Positions 28,187-36,712 of a stretch of 38,392 nucleotides of DNA are shown here, one piece after another (the first letter of the stretch is position 1; each line of letters starts with the position of its first letter). Made by a program: the position numbers and the translations under genes. Below the pieces are notes generated by a model. That model was not told the origin of the DNA. It made no database searches and saw only the letters and a list, made by a program, of their open reading frames with translations. The stretch spans positions 1-38,392 of IMG/VR virus record IMGVR_UViG_3300030099_006052. One strand, given 5' to 3'. The stretch is from a virus.

Positions 28187-29653
28187 ATGGGAATCAACAT
28201 TGAGGGGCTAACCCCCTTAGAACAAGAAGAGACGTTAAAGAAACTCCTCTTAAGAAAAAAAATTTTAGAATTACAAAAAGATCAGAAAGAAGATTTTTTG
28301 ACCTTTGTAAGATCTGTGTGGCCAGAGTTTATAGCTGGACGACATCATAAAATTATTGCAAAAAAATTTGAGGCTATCGCCACCAAGAAAATTAAAAGAC
28401 TTATTGTCAACATGCCTCCACGACATACAAAATCTGAATTTGCATCTTATCTTTTTCCTGCATGGATGATGGGCCGTGAACCACGACTCAAGATAATTCA
28501 AACATCACACACGGCAGAATTAGCACAACGCTTTGGTCGTAAAGTTAGAAACTTAATCGACACACAAGATTATCAAAACATCTTTCCTGGCATGGAATTA
28601 TCGGCGGACTCCAAAGCAGCTGGTCGTTGGGAAACGAACCAAGGAGGAGAATACTTTTCTGCGGGTGTCGGTGGAGCAATAACAGGTCGTGGTGCTGATC
28701 TATTAATTATAGACGACCCACATTCCGAACAAGACGCACTTAGTGCAACGGCGTTAGAAAATGCGTGGGAGTGGTATTCATCAGGTCCTCGTCAGCGTTT
28801 ACAGCCTGGTGGGGCTATCGTCATTGTTATGACTCGTTGGAATACAAAAGATATCACTGGAGAACTGATCAAGGCTCAAGGACAACCGAAAGCGGATCAA
28901 TGGGACGTAATAGAGTTTCCAGCTATCATGCCGTCAGATAAACCAGTGTGGCCTGAGTATTGGCAAAAAGAAGAATTAGAATCTGTTAAAGCTTCTATCT
29001 CCCTTGCTAAGTGGAATGCTCAGTGGCAACAGAACCCTACAGCCGAAGAAGGAGCAATCATCAAACGTGAATGGTGGCAACCATGGGAAAGTTCCAAGAT
29101 GCCTGGCCTGGCACACGTGATACAATCTTACGATACTGCATTTAGCAAAAAAGAAACGGCGGACTATTCCGCTATCACTACATGGGGTATTTTCTGCCCT
29201 GATGAAAAAACACCAAATATAATTTTACTAGATATGAAAAAAGGTAGGTGGGACTTTCCTGAGATGAAAGAGGTCGCCTATGATAGTTACAAGTATTGGG
29301 AACCAGAGTCCGTGGTCATCGAAGCAAAAGCATCGGGCACACCATTAACGCAAGAATTACGAATGCGAGGTATTCCTGTTATCAACTTTACACCGAGCAA
29401 AGGCAATGATAAGTTGAGCAGAGTAAACTCAGTAGCCCCTCTATTTCAATCTGGGGTCGTATGGTACCCAGAAGGGGAAGCTTGGGCGGAAGAGTTAATC
29501 GAGGAATGTGCAGCTTTTCCTTATGGAGAGTATGACGACCTTGTTGACTCAACGACCCAAGCCTTGATGAGATTTAGACAAGGTCGTTGGATAGAGTTGT
29601 CTGATGATTTTGAGGACGAACCGACAGGTAGACAAAAAAGGGAATATTATTAA
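28187..29653 (+). CDS. terL: Terminase large subunit (488 aa)
   Basis: The DNA-packaging motor. ATPase domain: Walker A-like NMPPRHTKS (residues 75-83), Walker B DLLIIDDPHSEQD (171-183), motif III VMTRWN (214-219). Nuclease domain: SYDTAFSKKETADYS near residue 308 supplies the first catalytic aspartate, VVIEAKASGTPL the second region, and YDDLVDSTTQALM near 458 the last. P-P-R-H-x-K-S is a common variant in podovirus and siphovirus terminases. Length is normal. Its start has no ribosome site but a promoter -10 lies 7 nt upstream. The next gene begins in a TAATG overlap. Confidence 0.95.
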   Translation: MGINIEGLTPLEQEETLKKLLLRKKILELQKDQKEDFLTFVRSVWPEFIAGRHHKIIAKKFEAIATKKIKRLIVNMPPRHTKSEFASYLFPAWMMGREPRLKIIQTSHTAELAQRFGRKVRNLIDTQDYQNIFPGMELSADSKAAGRWETNQGGEYFSAGVGGAITGRGADLLIIDDPHSEQDALSATALENAWEWYSSGPRQRLQPGGAIVIVMTRWNTKDITGELIKAQGQPKADQWDVIEFPAIMPSDKPVWPEYWQKEELESVKASISLAKWNAQWQQNPTAEEGAIIKREWWQPWESSKMPGLAHVIQSYDTAFSKKETADYSAITTWGIFCPDEKTPNIILLDMKKGRWDFPEMKEVAYDSYKYWEPESVVIEAKASGTPLTQELRMRGIPVINFTPSKGNDKLSRVNSVAPLFQSGVVWYPEGEAWAEELIEECAAFPYGEYDDLVDSTTQALMRFRQGRWIELSDDFEDEPTGRQKREYY

Positions 29654-32133
29654 TGCCAGGTAATTTTGAAAGTTTGAACTCTTTAGATTTTTTAAGAGGC
29701 TTTAAAGAGGGCGATCAAGTAGATAACGATCGTTTTAAAGAAACTTCAGACATTGTCACTGACATGGCAGAGAACAGAATAGAGGGGATGAGCGAAGACG
29801 AGGCTAGAAGTTTAGGAGAGACCCTTCGTGATTTCTTTTCTAATAAAGATTCAGTAGACGAATTTAGAAAAAAAAATGCAAAAAAAATTGAAGCAGATAA
29901 AAAATTAGTCGGAAAAATTTTAAACAGCACTCCTGCTGGACAACTCAAAAAATTTATAGGTAAAGCTATTGTCAAAAATTATGGTCCACAGTTTGTGGAC
30001 ATGACTGAAAATTTTTTCAAAAACATTCTTCCTATAGAAGATAAGACTGTGCCAACCCAAGTTAATTGGGCAGACTCATTAAGCAATCAACCCTATCAAA
30101 ACAAAGCGTATAACAACGATCAATATTTAGATGCAGGGGCAGGACTTAATACAAACTTTTCCAATATCCGTGCTTATCTAAACATGCTTCCTGACAATCA
30201 ACAAATTAGTACAAAAGATTTATTAGGTGAGCTAAGAAGATTAGGAACAGAGAAATATAACGAAACTCCTTTTGGTAAATTTTATAATCCTGCTGAATTA
30301 AGAGAATCAGGTTTTGAATATTCATTATTACAAATGATTAACAAAGATCCTAACGCATCTATGACTACGACTGAGTATATAAACATGTTTAATAAAACAG
30401 ATCCAAAAACAAGTTTTAAAGGATTTGAAAGCCGATTATCTACTCAGGACAACCTCTTACAAAACTATCGTGTTGGTTTAGAAAACTTAGAGGCTCAAAG
30501 GGGAGGTACAAAAGAATTTGGAGATTTAAAATTTAATTTGATGAGTGACTTACAAAATCAGTTTGAAACATTAAATGAAACTTTAAGAAACCTACCTGAA
30601 GACGTAGATAAAGGAGAGTTCGTTGGTACCATGATCAAAGATGCAGGGAAACCTATCTATGAACAAATTAAAAAAAATACAAAACAAATTAGAAGACTTA
30701 TGCAAGGTGAACTTTCTACTGTTAGCAATTTAGCAGATGTGTTTAGATTCACAGGTAGTAAAGCTAAAAAAGCAAGAGATATTGCATACTTAAAAACACA
30801 AAACCAAGAGTTACAACAGTTGTTAAGCGCTGTGATGGACATGGGCGGAAACACAGGATTTCAAACACCCGCTCAAGCTTATTTATCTGCGGGGCAAAGC
30901 AGTTACTCATTAGGAGGAGGTAGAAACTATAGCGTTAAGGGAATAGTTTTCGAACCTAGAAACGTTCCTGGATTCGATGAGGGAGCTAAACGATCAACTC
31001 ACTTCTCAAGTAATTTTGATGGAGTAGATACTTTTCATGTTAGGAGCGCAGACTACAAAGATATATCAGGTTTAGACACGACAATCATTCAAGAGGTTCA
31101 ATCAGATCAAGAGGAGCCTCGAAGAAAACAAAAAAGTGTTCAAGATCCGTCAGCAGACTTAAAAATAAATGCTCTTATGAAAGAAATAGAGGACTACACA
31201 GCAAATTCAGTTTTGCCTGAAATGAATAAAAGAAACATAGGTGAAAGTGTTTTACAATCATTAGAGAGTCTTTACGGCAGAATGATGGATGAGTTTCAAA
31301 CACAAATTAGTGACGCTGAAGGTAAACAAGTAAACCTACCTAGTTTTGATAAATATGTTAATGATTTTTTAAGTGAGCAAATGGCAAATGGTCAGATTGA
31401 TAAGGCCAGGAGAGATGAGATTTATCGTTTTTACAAAAGAATTAAACCTCTCTATAGTTTAAAAAATCAACTATACAATGTTCAAAAAAAATCAGGCGGT
31501 GACTACAGCGCAATAATGCCTTTTGTATCTAACCCACAGTTGTATGCAGAGCAAGCTATTTGGCAAACGTCTTTGGAATCTTTGAACAGAGGAGTTAATT
31601 TTTTATCTTGGTTACCTGGGGAAGTTCAAACACAAGTTCAACATGGTAGTTCAGGTGTTGATTTTACTGATCCTGAGGCGATTTTAAATCAATATGGTAA
31701 ACAAGCTCAAGGTCATTTTAATTTTTATGGTTCAGCAAAAAACCCTGAGAACAACACCATGTATAAAGCTGCAGAAAACGTAATTAAAAAGTATGATAAA
31801 ATGGCAGAGATTTTAGGGTGGGAGAACTATGAGTCACCTAAACTATATGCTCAGGGTAATGAATTTTTCAATCTTCAAGGAGATCAGTTTGGCACGGGTA
31901 ATACGTATGATCAACAGCCTATGTTGTCAAAAAACCAAACAAGAGGTAAAGTCCCTAGTATAAAAACAGGTTACGGTTTCATAGACTTTACTCCTATGAT
32001 AAACTCCTTAACTAATAAACAGAAAGAAAGGTTAGAAACAATTAACTTAAATAACTTTCCATCTTACAAACAAGGTGGACAAGTGGATAGTCCTAGTTTA
32101 GTTTCTTTAGAAGAGGTTATAAATGGCAGTTGA
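29653..32133 (+). CDS. Large protein between terL and portal, polyvalent-protein-like (826 aa)
   Basis: A long, mainly helical, hydrophilic product. Residues about 463-490 read HVRSADYKDISGLDTTIIQE followed by VQSDQEE. The E-V/I-Q-S-D motif after a beta strand resembles a segment (H-x-R-F...E-I-Q-S-D) of large phage polyvalent proteins that enter the host with the DNA. Later parts have QYGKQAQGHFNFYGSAKNPE and a lysine-rich helix. No protease or nuclease motif is clear. Position between terL and portal is unusual for an internal protein; it may be a head-enclosed protein delivered with DNA. It overlaps the portal start by 11 nt. Confidence 0.55.
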   Translation: MPGNFESLNSLDFLRGFKEGDQVDNDRFKETSDIVTDMAENRIEGMSEDEARSLGETLRDFFSNKDSVDEFRKKNAKKIEADKKLVGKILNSTPAGQLKKFIGKAIVKNYGPQFVDMTENFFKNILPIEDKTVPTQVNWADSLSNQPYQNKAYNNDQYLDAGAGLNTNFSNIRAYLNMLPDNQQISTKDLLGELRRLGTEKYNETPFGKFYNPAELRESGFEYSLLQMINKDPNASMTTTEYINMFNKTDPKTSFKGFESRLSTQDNLLQNYRVGLENLEAQRGGTKEFGDLKFNLMSDLQNQFETLNETLRNLPEDVDKGEFVGTMIKDAGKPIYEQIKKNTKQIRRLMQGELSTVSNLADVFRFTGSKAKKARDIAYLKTQNQELQQLLSAVMDMGGNTGFQTPAQAYLSAGQSSYSLGGGRNYSVKGIVFEPRNVPGFDEGAKRSTHFSSNFDGVDTFHVRSADYKDISGLDTTIIQEVQSDQEEPRRKQKSVQDPSADLKINALMKEIEDYTANSVLPEMNKRNIGESVLQSLESLYGRMMDEFQTQISDAEGKQVNLPSFDKYVNDFLSEQMANGQIDKARRDEIYRFYKRIKPLYSLKNQLYNVQKKSGGDYSAIMPFVSNPQLYAEQAIWQTSLESLNRGVNFLSWLPGEVQTQVQHGSSGVDFTDPEAILNQYGKQAQGHFNFYGSAKNPENNTMYKAAENVIKKYDKMAEILGWENYESPKLYAQGNEFFNLQGDQFGTGNTYDQQPMLSKNQTRGKVPSIKTGYGFIDFTPMINSLTNKQKERLETINLNNFPSYKQGGQVDSPSLVSLEEVINGS

Positions 32134-34507
32134 TAAAGGCATAAATCAAAACGAAACAATTGAAGTTGCAAAAGTGGGAACCGAAGTTCAAATGAGCGGT
32201 CCTGCAACTGACGATAGGTTTTTAATTGAAGAGGACGGCTCTGCTGTAATGAATCCTGAACAGGTTCAAGAACAAGTTGATTTTGGTTCTAACTTAGCAG
32301 AGTTTATGGAAGACGATGAGTTAGAAATGTTGTCTAATGAATTAAGATCTGAATATGAATCAGATAAAACCTCTCGTGAAGAATGGGAGATGGGATACAC
32401 TAAAGGATTAGATCTTTTAGGATTTAAGTATGAAGAAAGAAGTAGACCTTTTGATGGAGCCAGTGGTGTTTATCACCCGCTACTCTCAGAGTCTGTTGTT
32501 CAGTTTCAAGCGCAAGCATATAAAGAAATGTTACCAGCTGGAGGACCAGTTAGAACACAGTTAGTTGGTATAAGAACTCCTCAGTCAGAAGCACAAGCGG
32601 ACAGAGTTAAAGAGTTTATGAACTATTACATTACAGATGTAATGGAAGAATATGATCCTGAAATGGATCAAATGTTATTTCACTTACCTTTAGCAGGATC
32701 TGCTTTTAAAAAAGTTTATTATGATGGAGCCCTGAATAGAGCAGTGTCAAAATTTGTTGCAGCTGAAGATCTCGTTGTGCCTTACATGACATCAGACTTA
32801 GAGTCTGCTGAGCGTGTGACTCATCTTGTAAAGATGACAGAAAACGAAATTAGAAAACAACAAGTGTCAGGTTTTTATAGAGATGTAAAAATTAACCCTT
32901 ACGACGAAGAGAGTGACGTTCAAGAAAAATACAATGAATTAGAGGGAACTAAAAAAGAAGAAAGTTATCAAGATTATACTTTGTTAGAAATGCACGTTTT
33001 GTTAGACTTAGATAATTTTGGTGATGTTAATGAAAAAGGCGAAAAGACAGGAATTAAAATACCGTATATTGTTACTATTGATGAAGGCTCAGGTAAAATT
33101 TTATCAATCTATAGAAACTTTGGTAGAGGTGATCCTCTTAAAAAGAAAACTCAATATTTTGTACACTACAAATTTTTACCCGGTCTTGGTTTTTATGGCT
33201 TTGGTCTTATTCATATGTTGGGTGGTCTTACACGAACTGCAACTGCATCTCTTCGTCAATTGCTTGATGCAGGAACGTTGTCAAATTTACCTGCTGGGTT
33301 CAAGTCTCGTGGTTTCAGAATAAGAGATGATGATCAACCAATTCAACCTGGAGAGTTTAGAGACGTTGATGCACCTAACGGTATATTAAGAGACTCACTT
33401 CTTCCTTTACCTTACAAAGAACCGTCAGGAACATTATTTCAATTACTAGGATTTTGTGTTGATGCAGGTAGACGTTTTGCAGCTATCGCTGATATGAAAA
33501 TGCCTGAGGGTGGATCAGAGATGCCTGTTGGAACAACTATGGCACTTCTTGAGCGAGGCACAAAAGTTATGTCAGCCATTCACAAAAGATTACATAACGC
33601 TCAAAGAGCAGAGTTTAAATTATTATCAAAAATATTTGCTTCTTACTTACCACCTAACTATCCGTACATGACTCCTAACGGAGATAACTTTGTTAAACAA
33701 TTAGATTTTGATGGTAGGGTAGATGTTCTTCCTGTTTCAGATCCAAATATTTTTTCAGTATCACAAAGAGTGACTATGGCTCAAATGCAATTACAATTAG
33801 CACAGAGCAAACCTGAAATGCACAATCTGTATGAAGCTTACAGAAGAATGTATGAAGCTTTAGGTGTTCAACAAATTGAAACTATTTTACCACCTCCCTC
33901 TCAACCAATGCCTGAAGATCCTGGTGTTGAAAATTCAAAGGCACTAAAAGGTGGTCAGTTACAAGCTTTTCCTCAACAAAACCATGACGCTCATATTGAA
34001 GCTCATAGGTCGTTCATGTCGTCTCAACTTGTAAGATCTCAAGTAGCAGTGCTTGCGATCTTACAAGGACACGTATCTGAACACGTATCTTTAGCCGCAA
34101 GAGCATCAATCATGCAAGTTGTGCAACAACAGATCGCTCAGTTATCAGAACAGTTTGGTGGTCAAATACCTCAACAAGTTCAACAACAAATTATGAACGA
34201 GGCAGAGTCTCAAGTTGCACAGATTGTTGCCGTTATAACAAACAAAATGGTGCAAGAAGAAACAGAAGGCATGTCACAACAAGCTCAAGATCCAATTATT
34301 GAATTAAAAAATAAAGAATTAGATCTAAGAGCTGCTGAGATTCAAAGAAAAGCTCAAGAATCTATGATGCAGTTTCAAATGGATCAACAAAAGTTAGATC
34401 AAGACAGAACCTTGGCGGAAAATAAGTTGCAAAGCCAAGAGGATTTGACAGAATATAGACAGGAAATGGCAATAAAAAGGGATCAATTGAAAGCGAACAG
34501 AGGATGA
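32123..34507 (+). CDS. Portal protein (794 aa)
   Basis: Forms the dodecameric ring at the head vertex through which DNA is packaged and leaves. The N-terminal and central part carries patterns I associate with podovirus-type portals: PFDGASGVYHPLLSESVVQF, LPLAGSAFKKVYYDG (around 190-205), FLPGLGFYGFGLIHMLGGLT (around 355-375) and FKLLSKIFASYLPPNYPY. The last 120 residues are a Gln/Glu-rich coiled coil (for example ELDLRAAEIQRKAQESMMQF), which may be the barrel extending into the head. Length is in the range of long podovirus portals (T7 536, P22 725 aa). It follows terL by one gene and overlaps the next start by 4 nt. Confidence 0.85.
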   Translation: MAVDKGINQNETIEVAKVGTEVQMSGPATDDRFLIEEDGSAVMNPEQVQEQVDFGSNLAEFMEDDELEMLSNELRSEYESDKTSREEWEMGYTKGLDLLGFKYEERSRPFDGASGVYHPLLSESVVQFQAQAYKEMLPAGGPVRTQLVGIRTPQSEAQADRVKEFMNYYITDVMEEYDPEMDQMLFHLPLAGSAFKKVYYDGALNRAVSKFVAAEDLVVPYMTSDLESAERVTHLVKMTENEIRKQQVSGFYRDVKINPYDEESDVQEKYNELEGTKKEESYQDYTLLEMHVLLDLDNFGDVNEKGEKTGIKIPYIVTIDEGSGKILSIYRNFGRGDPLKKKTQYFVHYKFLPGLGFYGFGLIHMLGGLTRTATASLRQLLDAGTLSNLPAGFKSRGFRIRDDDQPIQPGEFRDVDAPNGILRDSLLPLPYKEPSGTLFQLLGFCVDAGRRFAAIADMKMPEGGSEMPVGTTMALLERGTKVMSAIHKRLHNAQRAEFKLLSKIFASYLPPNYPYMTPNGDNFVKQLDFDGRVDVLPVSDPNIFSVSQRVTMAQMQLQLAQSKPEMHNLYEAYRRMYEALGVQQIETILPPPSQPMPEDPGVENSKALKGGQLQAFPQQNHDAHIEAHRSFMSSQLVRSQVAVLAILQGHVSEHVSLAARASIMQVVQQQIAQLSEQFGGQIPQQVQQQIMNEAESQVAQIVAVITNKMVQEETEGMSQQAQDPIIELKNKELDLRAAEIQRKAQESMMQFQMDQQKLDQDRTLAENKLQSQEDLTEYRQEMAIKRDQLKANRG

Positions 34508-34815
34508 GCATAGGAAGAAACCCAACAAAACTGTCTAGAAAACAAATTGAACAGATTCAAAAGCTAGTAAAGAACCAATCTCGTCAAAAAAGACTAACTC
34601 CCGAAAACTATAGGGCGGCTTTGATGAAAAATTTAGCTTTGAGAGCAAAAAATGGCGGAAAAATGTCGGTTTCAGCGGCCTTTAAAGAGTTAAAAAAGAA
34701 CCCACCTAAAGTTTTAGGCAAAACGGCAAAAAAATATGGCAAAAAAAGAGCAGAAAAACAAAAAGTTGCAATCGCCCTCTCAAAAGCAGGAAAAACTCGT
34801 ACCAAAAGGGCTTAA
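34504..34815 (+). CDS. Small very basic protein (103 aa)
   Basis: Starts in an ATGA overlap with the portal gene. The product is rich in Lys and Arg (QIQKLVKNQSRQKRLTPENY; KKYGKKRAEKQKVAIALSKA) with no acidic cluster, consistent with nucleic acid binding or head-internal packing. Its last 80 nt are shared with the next gene in another frame. Family unknown; possibly a head-associated basic protein. Confidence 0.6.
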   Translation: MSIGRNPTKLSRKQIEQIQKLVKNQSRQKRLTPENYRAALMKNLALRAKNGGKMSVSAAFKELKKNPPKVLGKTAKKYGKKRAEKQKVAIALSKAGKTRTKRA

Positions 34816-35059
34816 ACATCAACTAAAGGCGATTACACCAGAGCAAATGGAGGATTTGCAGACCGTTATCCGTGATCAAACCAATAATAGCCTTCAATAC
34901 ATCACCGAAGAGTTCGATCCGTTGATAGTTGCGAGCGCATATCTGTCAATAGTCCGACAACTCTACATGTTATACCTAAACAAAGATGAAGCTGACGCAT
35001 TGTTCGAGTGGGCAAAGATGAATATGGACCCAAACTTCAAAAGGGAGCACTTGCATTAG
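34736..35059 (+). CDS. Small protein (107 aa) with 80-nt overlap
   Basis: The chosen ATG lies inside the basic gene and has no ribosome site; starts further in (TTG 34766, ATG 34847) are possible, and the first 25 residues are lysine-rich because they re-read the lysine codons of the upstream gene. From about residue 33 the sequence is normal helical protein: ITPEQMEDLQTVIRDQTNNS, then FDPLIVASAYLSIVRQLYML. The second helix is amphipathic or mildly hydrophobic. Role unknown; perhaps a small head or assembly factor. Confidence 0.55.
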   Translation: MAKKEQKNKKLQSPSQKQEKLVPKGLKHQLKAITPEQMEDLQTVIRDQTNNSLQYITEEFDPLIVASAYLSIVRQLYMLYLNKDEADALFEWAKMNMDPNFKREHLH

Positions 35060-35084
35060 AACAAAAATAATGTAATTTTTTTGT

Positions 35085-35462
35085 ATGACTACTGACCCAA
35101 AAAAACTAGGTCCTTCGATGAGACCACTTATTGAATCCATTTTAAAAAAAGCTGTAGCTGCAGGAAACATTTCTCCAAAAGTTTTGGAACAAAGAATCAA
35201 AGATCTTGATTTAATAGATGCAGGTAAAAAACCCACTGGTAAAAAAGCAGGTGGACTAGCAGAAGCCACCGCTAAACTAAAAGCTCAAGGATTAAAAAAA
35301 GGTAGTCAGGTAAAAAAGAAGAAGAAAAAGAAAAGTTTCCCAGATTTAAATAAAGATGGCAAAGTAACAATGAAAGATATCCTTATTGGTCGTGGTGTTA
35401 TTAAAAAAGCTAAAGTCGGCATGCAAATGAAGGGCACAAGCCCATTGATTAAAAAGAGATAA
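35085..35462 (+). CDS. EF-hand/dockerin-like small protein with KGTSPLI tail (125 aa)
   Basis: The C-terminal third contains PDLNKDGKVTMKDILIGRGV, a D-x-N-x-D-G-x-V-x-x-x-D calcium-binding loop of the dockerin/EF-hand type with its following helix. Before it is a run of lysines (KKKKKKK), and the protein ends QMKGTSPLIKKR. A nearly identical ending is found in the next gene. The calcium loop may stabilise a virion protein in seawater (inference). No enzymatic motif is present. Confidence 0.65.
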   Translation: MTTDPKKLGPSMRPLIESILKKAVAAGNISPKVLEQRIKDLDLIDAGKKPTGKKAGGLAEATAKLKAQGLKKGSQVKKKKKKKSFPDLNKDGKVTMKDILIGRGVIKKAKVGMQMKGTSPLIKKR

Positions 35463-35464
35463 TC

Positions 35465-35770
35465 ATGGCTGTACAACAATTAGCAAAAGATCAAGCAAAA
35501 AGAGAAAAGAAAAATCAAAAAGATTTAGATAAAAAGTTTAAAGAAGATGAAGAGAACGCTCTAAAAGATACTCAACGAATGATAGACTTAATGGAGAAAA
35601 TTTATAAGCAACCCGAACAACAAGACCGACCAACACCCTTTGGACTTCCTCCTAGAGAAAGAGGGCCTGGCGGACCAATGTTAGAAGCCAAAGCAGGCAA
35701 GCTAGTTAAATGCGGAGCACAGATTAAAGGCACGAGCCCACTAATCAGAAAAAGAAAGGGGAAAAAGTAA
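35465..35770 (+). CDS. Small charged protein with KGTSPLI tail (101 aa)
   Basis: Begins 2 nt after the previous gene. The N-terminal half is a highly charged helix (AKREKKNQKDLDKKFKEDEE), the middle is Pro/Gly-rich (PFGLPPRERGPGGP), and the end is QIKGTSPLIRKRKGKK. The last 10 or so residues match the end of the preceding protein, though the DNA has diverged, so the tail is under protein-level selection or is a short duplicated signal. It ends in a TAATG overlap with a 47-aa gene. Function unknown. Confidence 0.6.
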   Translation: MAVQQLAKDQAKREKKNQKDLDKKFKEDEENALKDTQRMIDLMEKIYKQPEQQDRPTPFGLPPRERGPGGPMLEAKAGKLVKCGAQIKGTSPLIRKRKGKK

Positions 35771-35913
35771 TGGACAAAGCTACAGATAATAATACTGTTA
35801 TTGACGGTAAAAAAGTTCCTTACAAGTCACCTGTGGTTGACCCTGCAAAGTCTAAGACTCAAGGTCAAAAAGCAGTGCAAGTAAAGAAGAAACCATTTAA
35901 AGGAGTATTCTAA
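35770..35913 (+). CDS. Small basic protein (47 aa)
   Basis: TAATG overlap with the gene before and after. The product is MDKATDNNTVIDGKKVPYKS, then PVVDPAKSKTQGQKAVQVKK, ending KPFKGVF: polar, basic and Pro-containing, probably disordered. The K-P-F-K-G-V-F ending may be a binding tip. The strict overlap on both sides supports it as a gene. Confidence 0.6.
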   Translation: MDKATDNNTVIDGKKVPYKSPVVDPAKSKTQGQKAVQVKKKPFKGVF

Positions 35914-36026
35914 TGGATATGATTAAATCCCTAAAAGCTAAATGGGACAACCTAAATAAAAAAGGAAAGATGTTAGTTGGTGGAGCAGCTGTTGTTGTTA
36001 TCTACTTAATAGTCACTAATGTTTAA
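35913..36026 (+). CDS. Single-span membrane protein (37 aa)
   Basis: Starts in TAATG and overlaps the holin start by 8 nt. The N-terminal half is basic (MDMIKSLKAKWDNLNKKGKM) and the rest is one membrane span (LVGGAAVVVIYLIVTNV). Directly upstream of the holin, it could be an antiholin, a holin partner or a spanin-like fragment; the basic N-terminus would stay in the cytoplasm. Function is not established. Confidence 0.6.
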   Translation: MDMIKSLKAKWDNLNKKGKMLVGGAAVVVIYLIVTNV

Positions 36027-36414
36027 TCTTTTAGTAGGTCCCCTCTCAAACTTAGTTGGTAATGCGGTCAAAGGTTTTGTCGAGACTAAAAAGGCAAAAG
36101 CTGAATTAGCATTAACAGAAATTAAAGCACAGAAGTCTCTCAAAGAGCAGCAGATCGCAGGTAAAATTGGATGGGAGGCTTCTGCTGTCGATCAAATGAA
36201 AGGCAGCTGGAAAGACGAACTAATTTTAATATGCCTGTTGGTTCCAGCGGTGGCAGTCTTCATCCCTGGATGGACACCTCATATCAAAGCGGGTTTTGAG
36301 GCTTTACACTCACTCCCTGATTATTATAAGCATCTCTTATACATCGCCTGTAGCGCAAGCTTTGGAATCAAGGGAGCAAAAGGTGCAATGGGTCTAATAA
36401 CTAAGAAAAAATGA
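36019..36414 (+). CDS. Holin, 3TM/GTA-holin-like (131 aa)
   Basis: After an amphipathic N-terminus (residues 1-50) comes WKDELILICLLVPAVAVFIP (64-83), the first clear span, then GFEALHSLPDYYK and a second span LLYIACSASFGIKGA (about 106-120). W-K-D-E-x-x-x-x-x-L...P...F-I-P-G...G-F-x-A-L-x-x-x-P-x-Y/W-Y is the pattern of 3TM holins of phages and gene-transfer agents, as I recall them. It would form lesions in the inner membrane so that the endolysin at 10030-10491 can reach the cell wall. It overlaps the cationic peptide gene by 4 nt (ATGA). Confidence 0.7.
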   Translation: MFNLLVGPLSNLVGNAVKGFVETKKAKAELALTEIKAQKSLKEQQIAGKIGWEASAVDQMKGSWKDELILICLLVPAVAVFIPGWTPHIKAGFEALHSLPDYYKHLLYIACSASFGIKGAKGAMGLITKKK

Positions 36415-36521
36415 TAAAAAAATCAAAAGCAATAAAAGGTGTAATTAAAGGTTTGAAGAAAGCCTCTAAGTTACACGCTAAACAAGCTAAGACATTAAAG
36501 AAAGTCATTAAAAAAAAGTAG
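36411..36521 (+). CDS. Lysine-rich cationic peptide (36 aa)
   Basis: ATGA overlap with the holin gene and 1-nt overlap with the next start. The peptide has 15 lysines in 36 residues and no acidic residue. Hydrophobics at I8, V11, I12, L15, L21, L29, V32 and I33 fall on one face of a helix (KAIKGVIKGLKKASKLHAKQ), as in membrane-disrupting cationic peptides. Position directly behind the holin suggests a lysis role, comparable in idea to the disruptin of phage phiKT. Binding to DNA or to a head protein is the alternative. Confidence 0.55.
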   Translation: MIKKSKAIKGVIKGLKKASKLHAKQAKTLKKVIKKK

Positions 36522-36712
36522 TGGATATATTTCAATTATTCACTTTGTTTAAAAAACAAATAGAAGAGCGTGAAGCAAATTTAGTTGATACGGTAACAGC
36601 TGGTGTCAAAGACTGGGATGAATATAAGTATTTGACAGGCAAGTTAGAAGCATTAAAGTCAACAAAATTAGAAATGCAAGAAACAATGAAGAGGTTTGAA
36701 GAACATGAGTAA
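36521..36712 (+). CDS. Small coiled-coil phage protein (63 aa)
   Basis: GTG start overlapping the previous stop by 1 nt. The product FQLFTLFKKQIEEREANLVD, then DWDEYKYLTGKLEALKSTKL, is helical and ends in a Glu-rich helix. I recall the pattern A-N-L-V-D...K-D-W-x-E-Y-K-x-L-x-G-x-x-x-G/A-L from small proteins in many phage head operons. Function unknown; perhaps a head assembly or packaging accessory. It overlaps the GroES-like gene by 8 nt. Confidence 0.6.
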   Translation: MDIFQLFTLFKKQIEEREANLVDTVTAGVKDWDEYKYLTGKLEALKSTKLEMQETMKRFEEHE

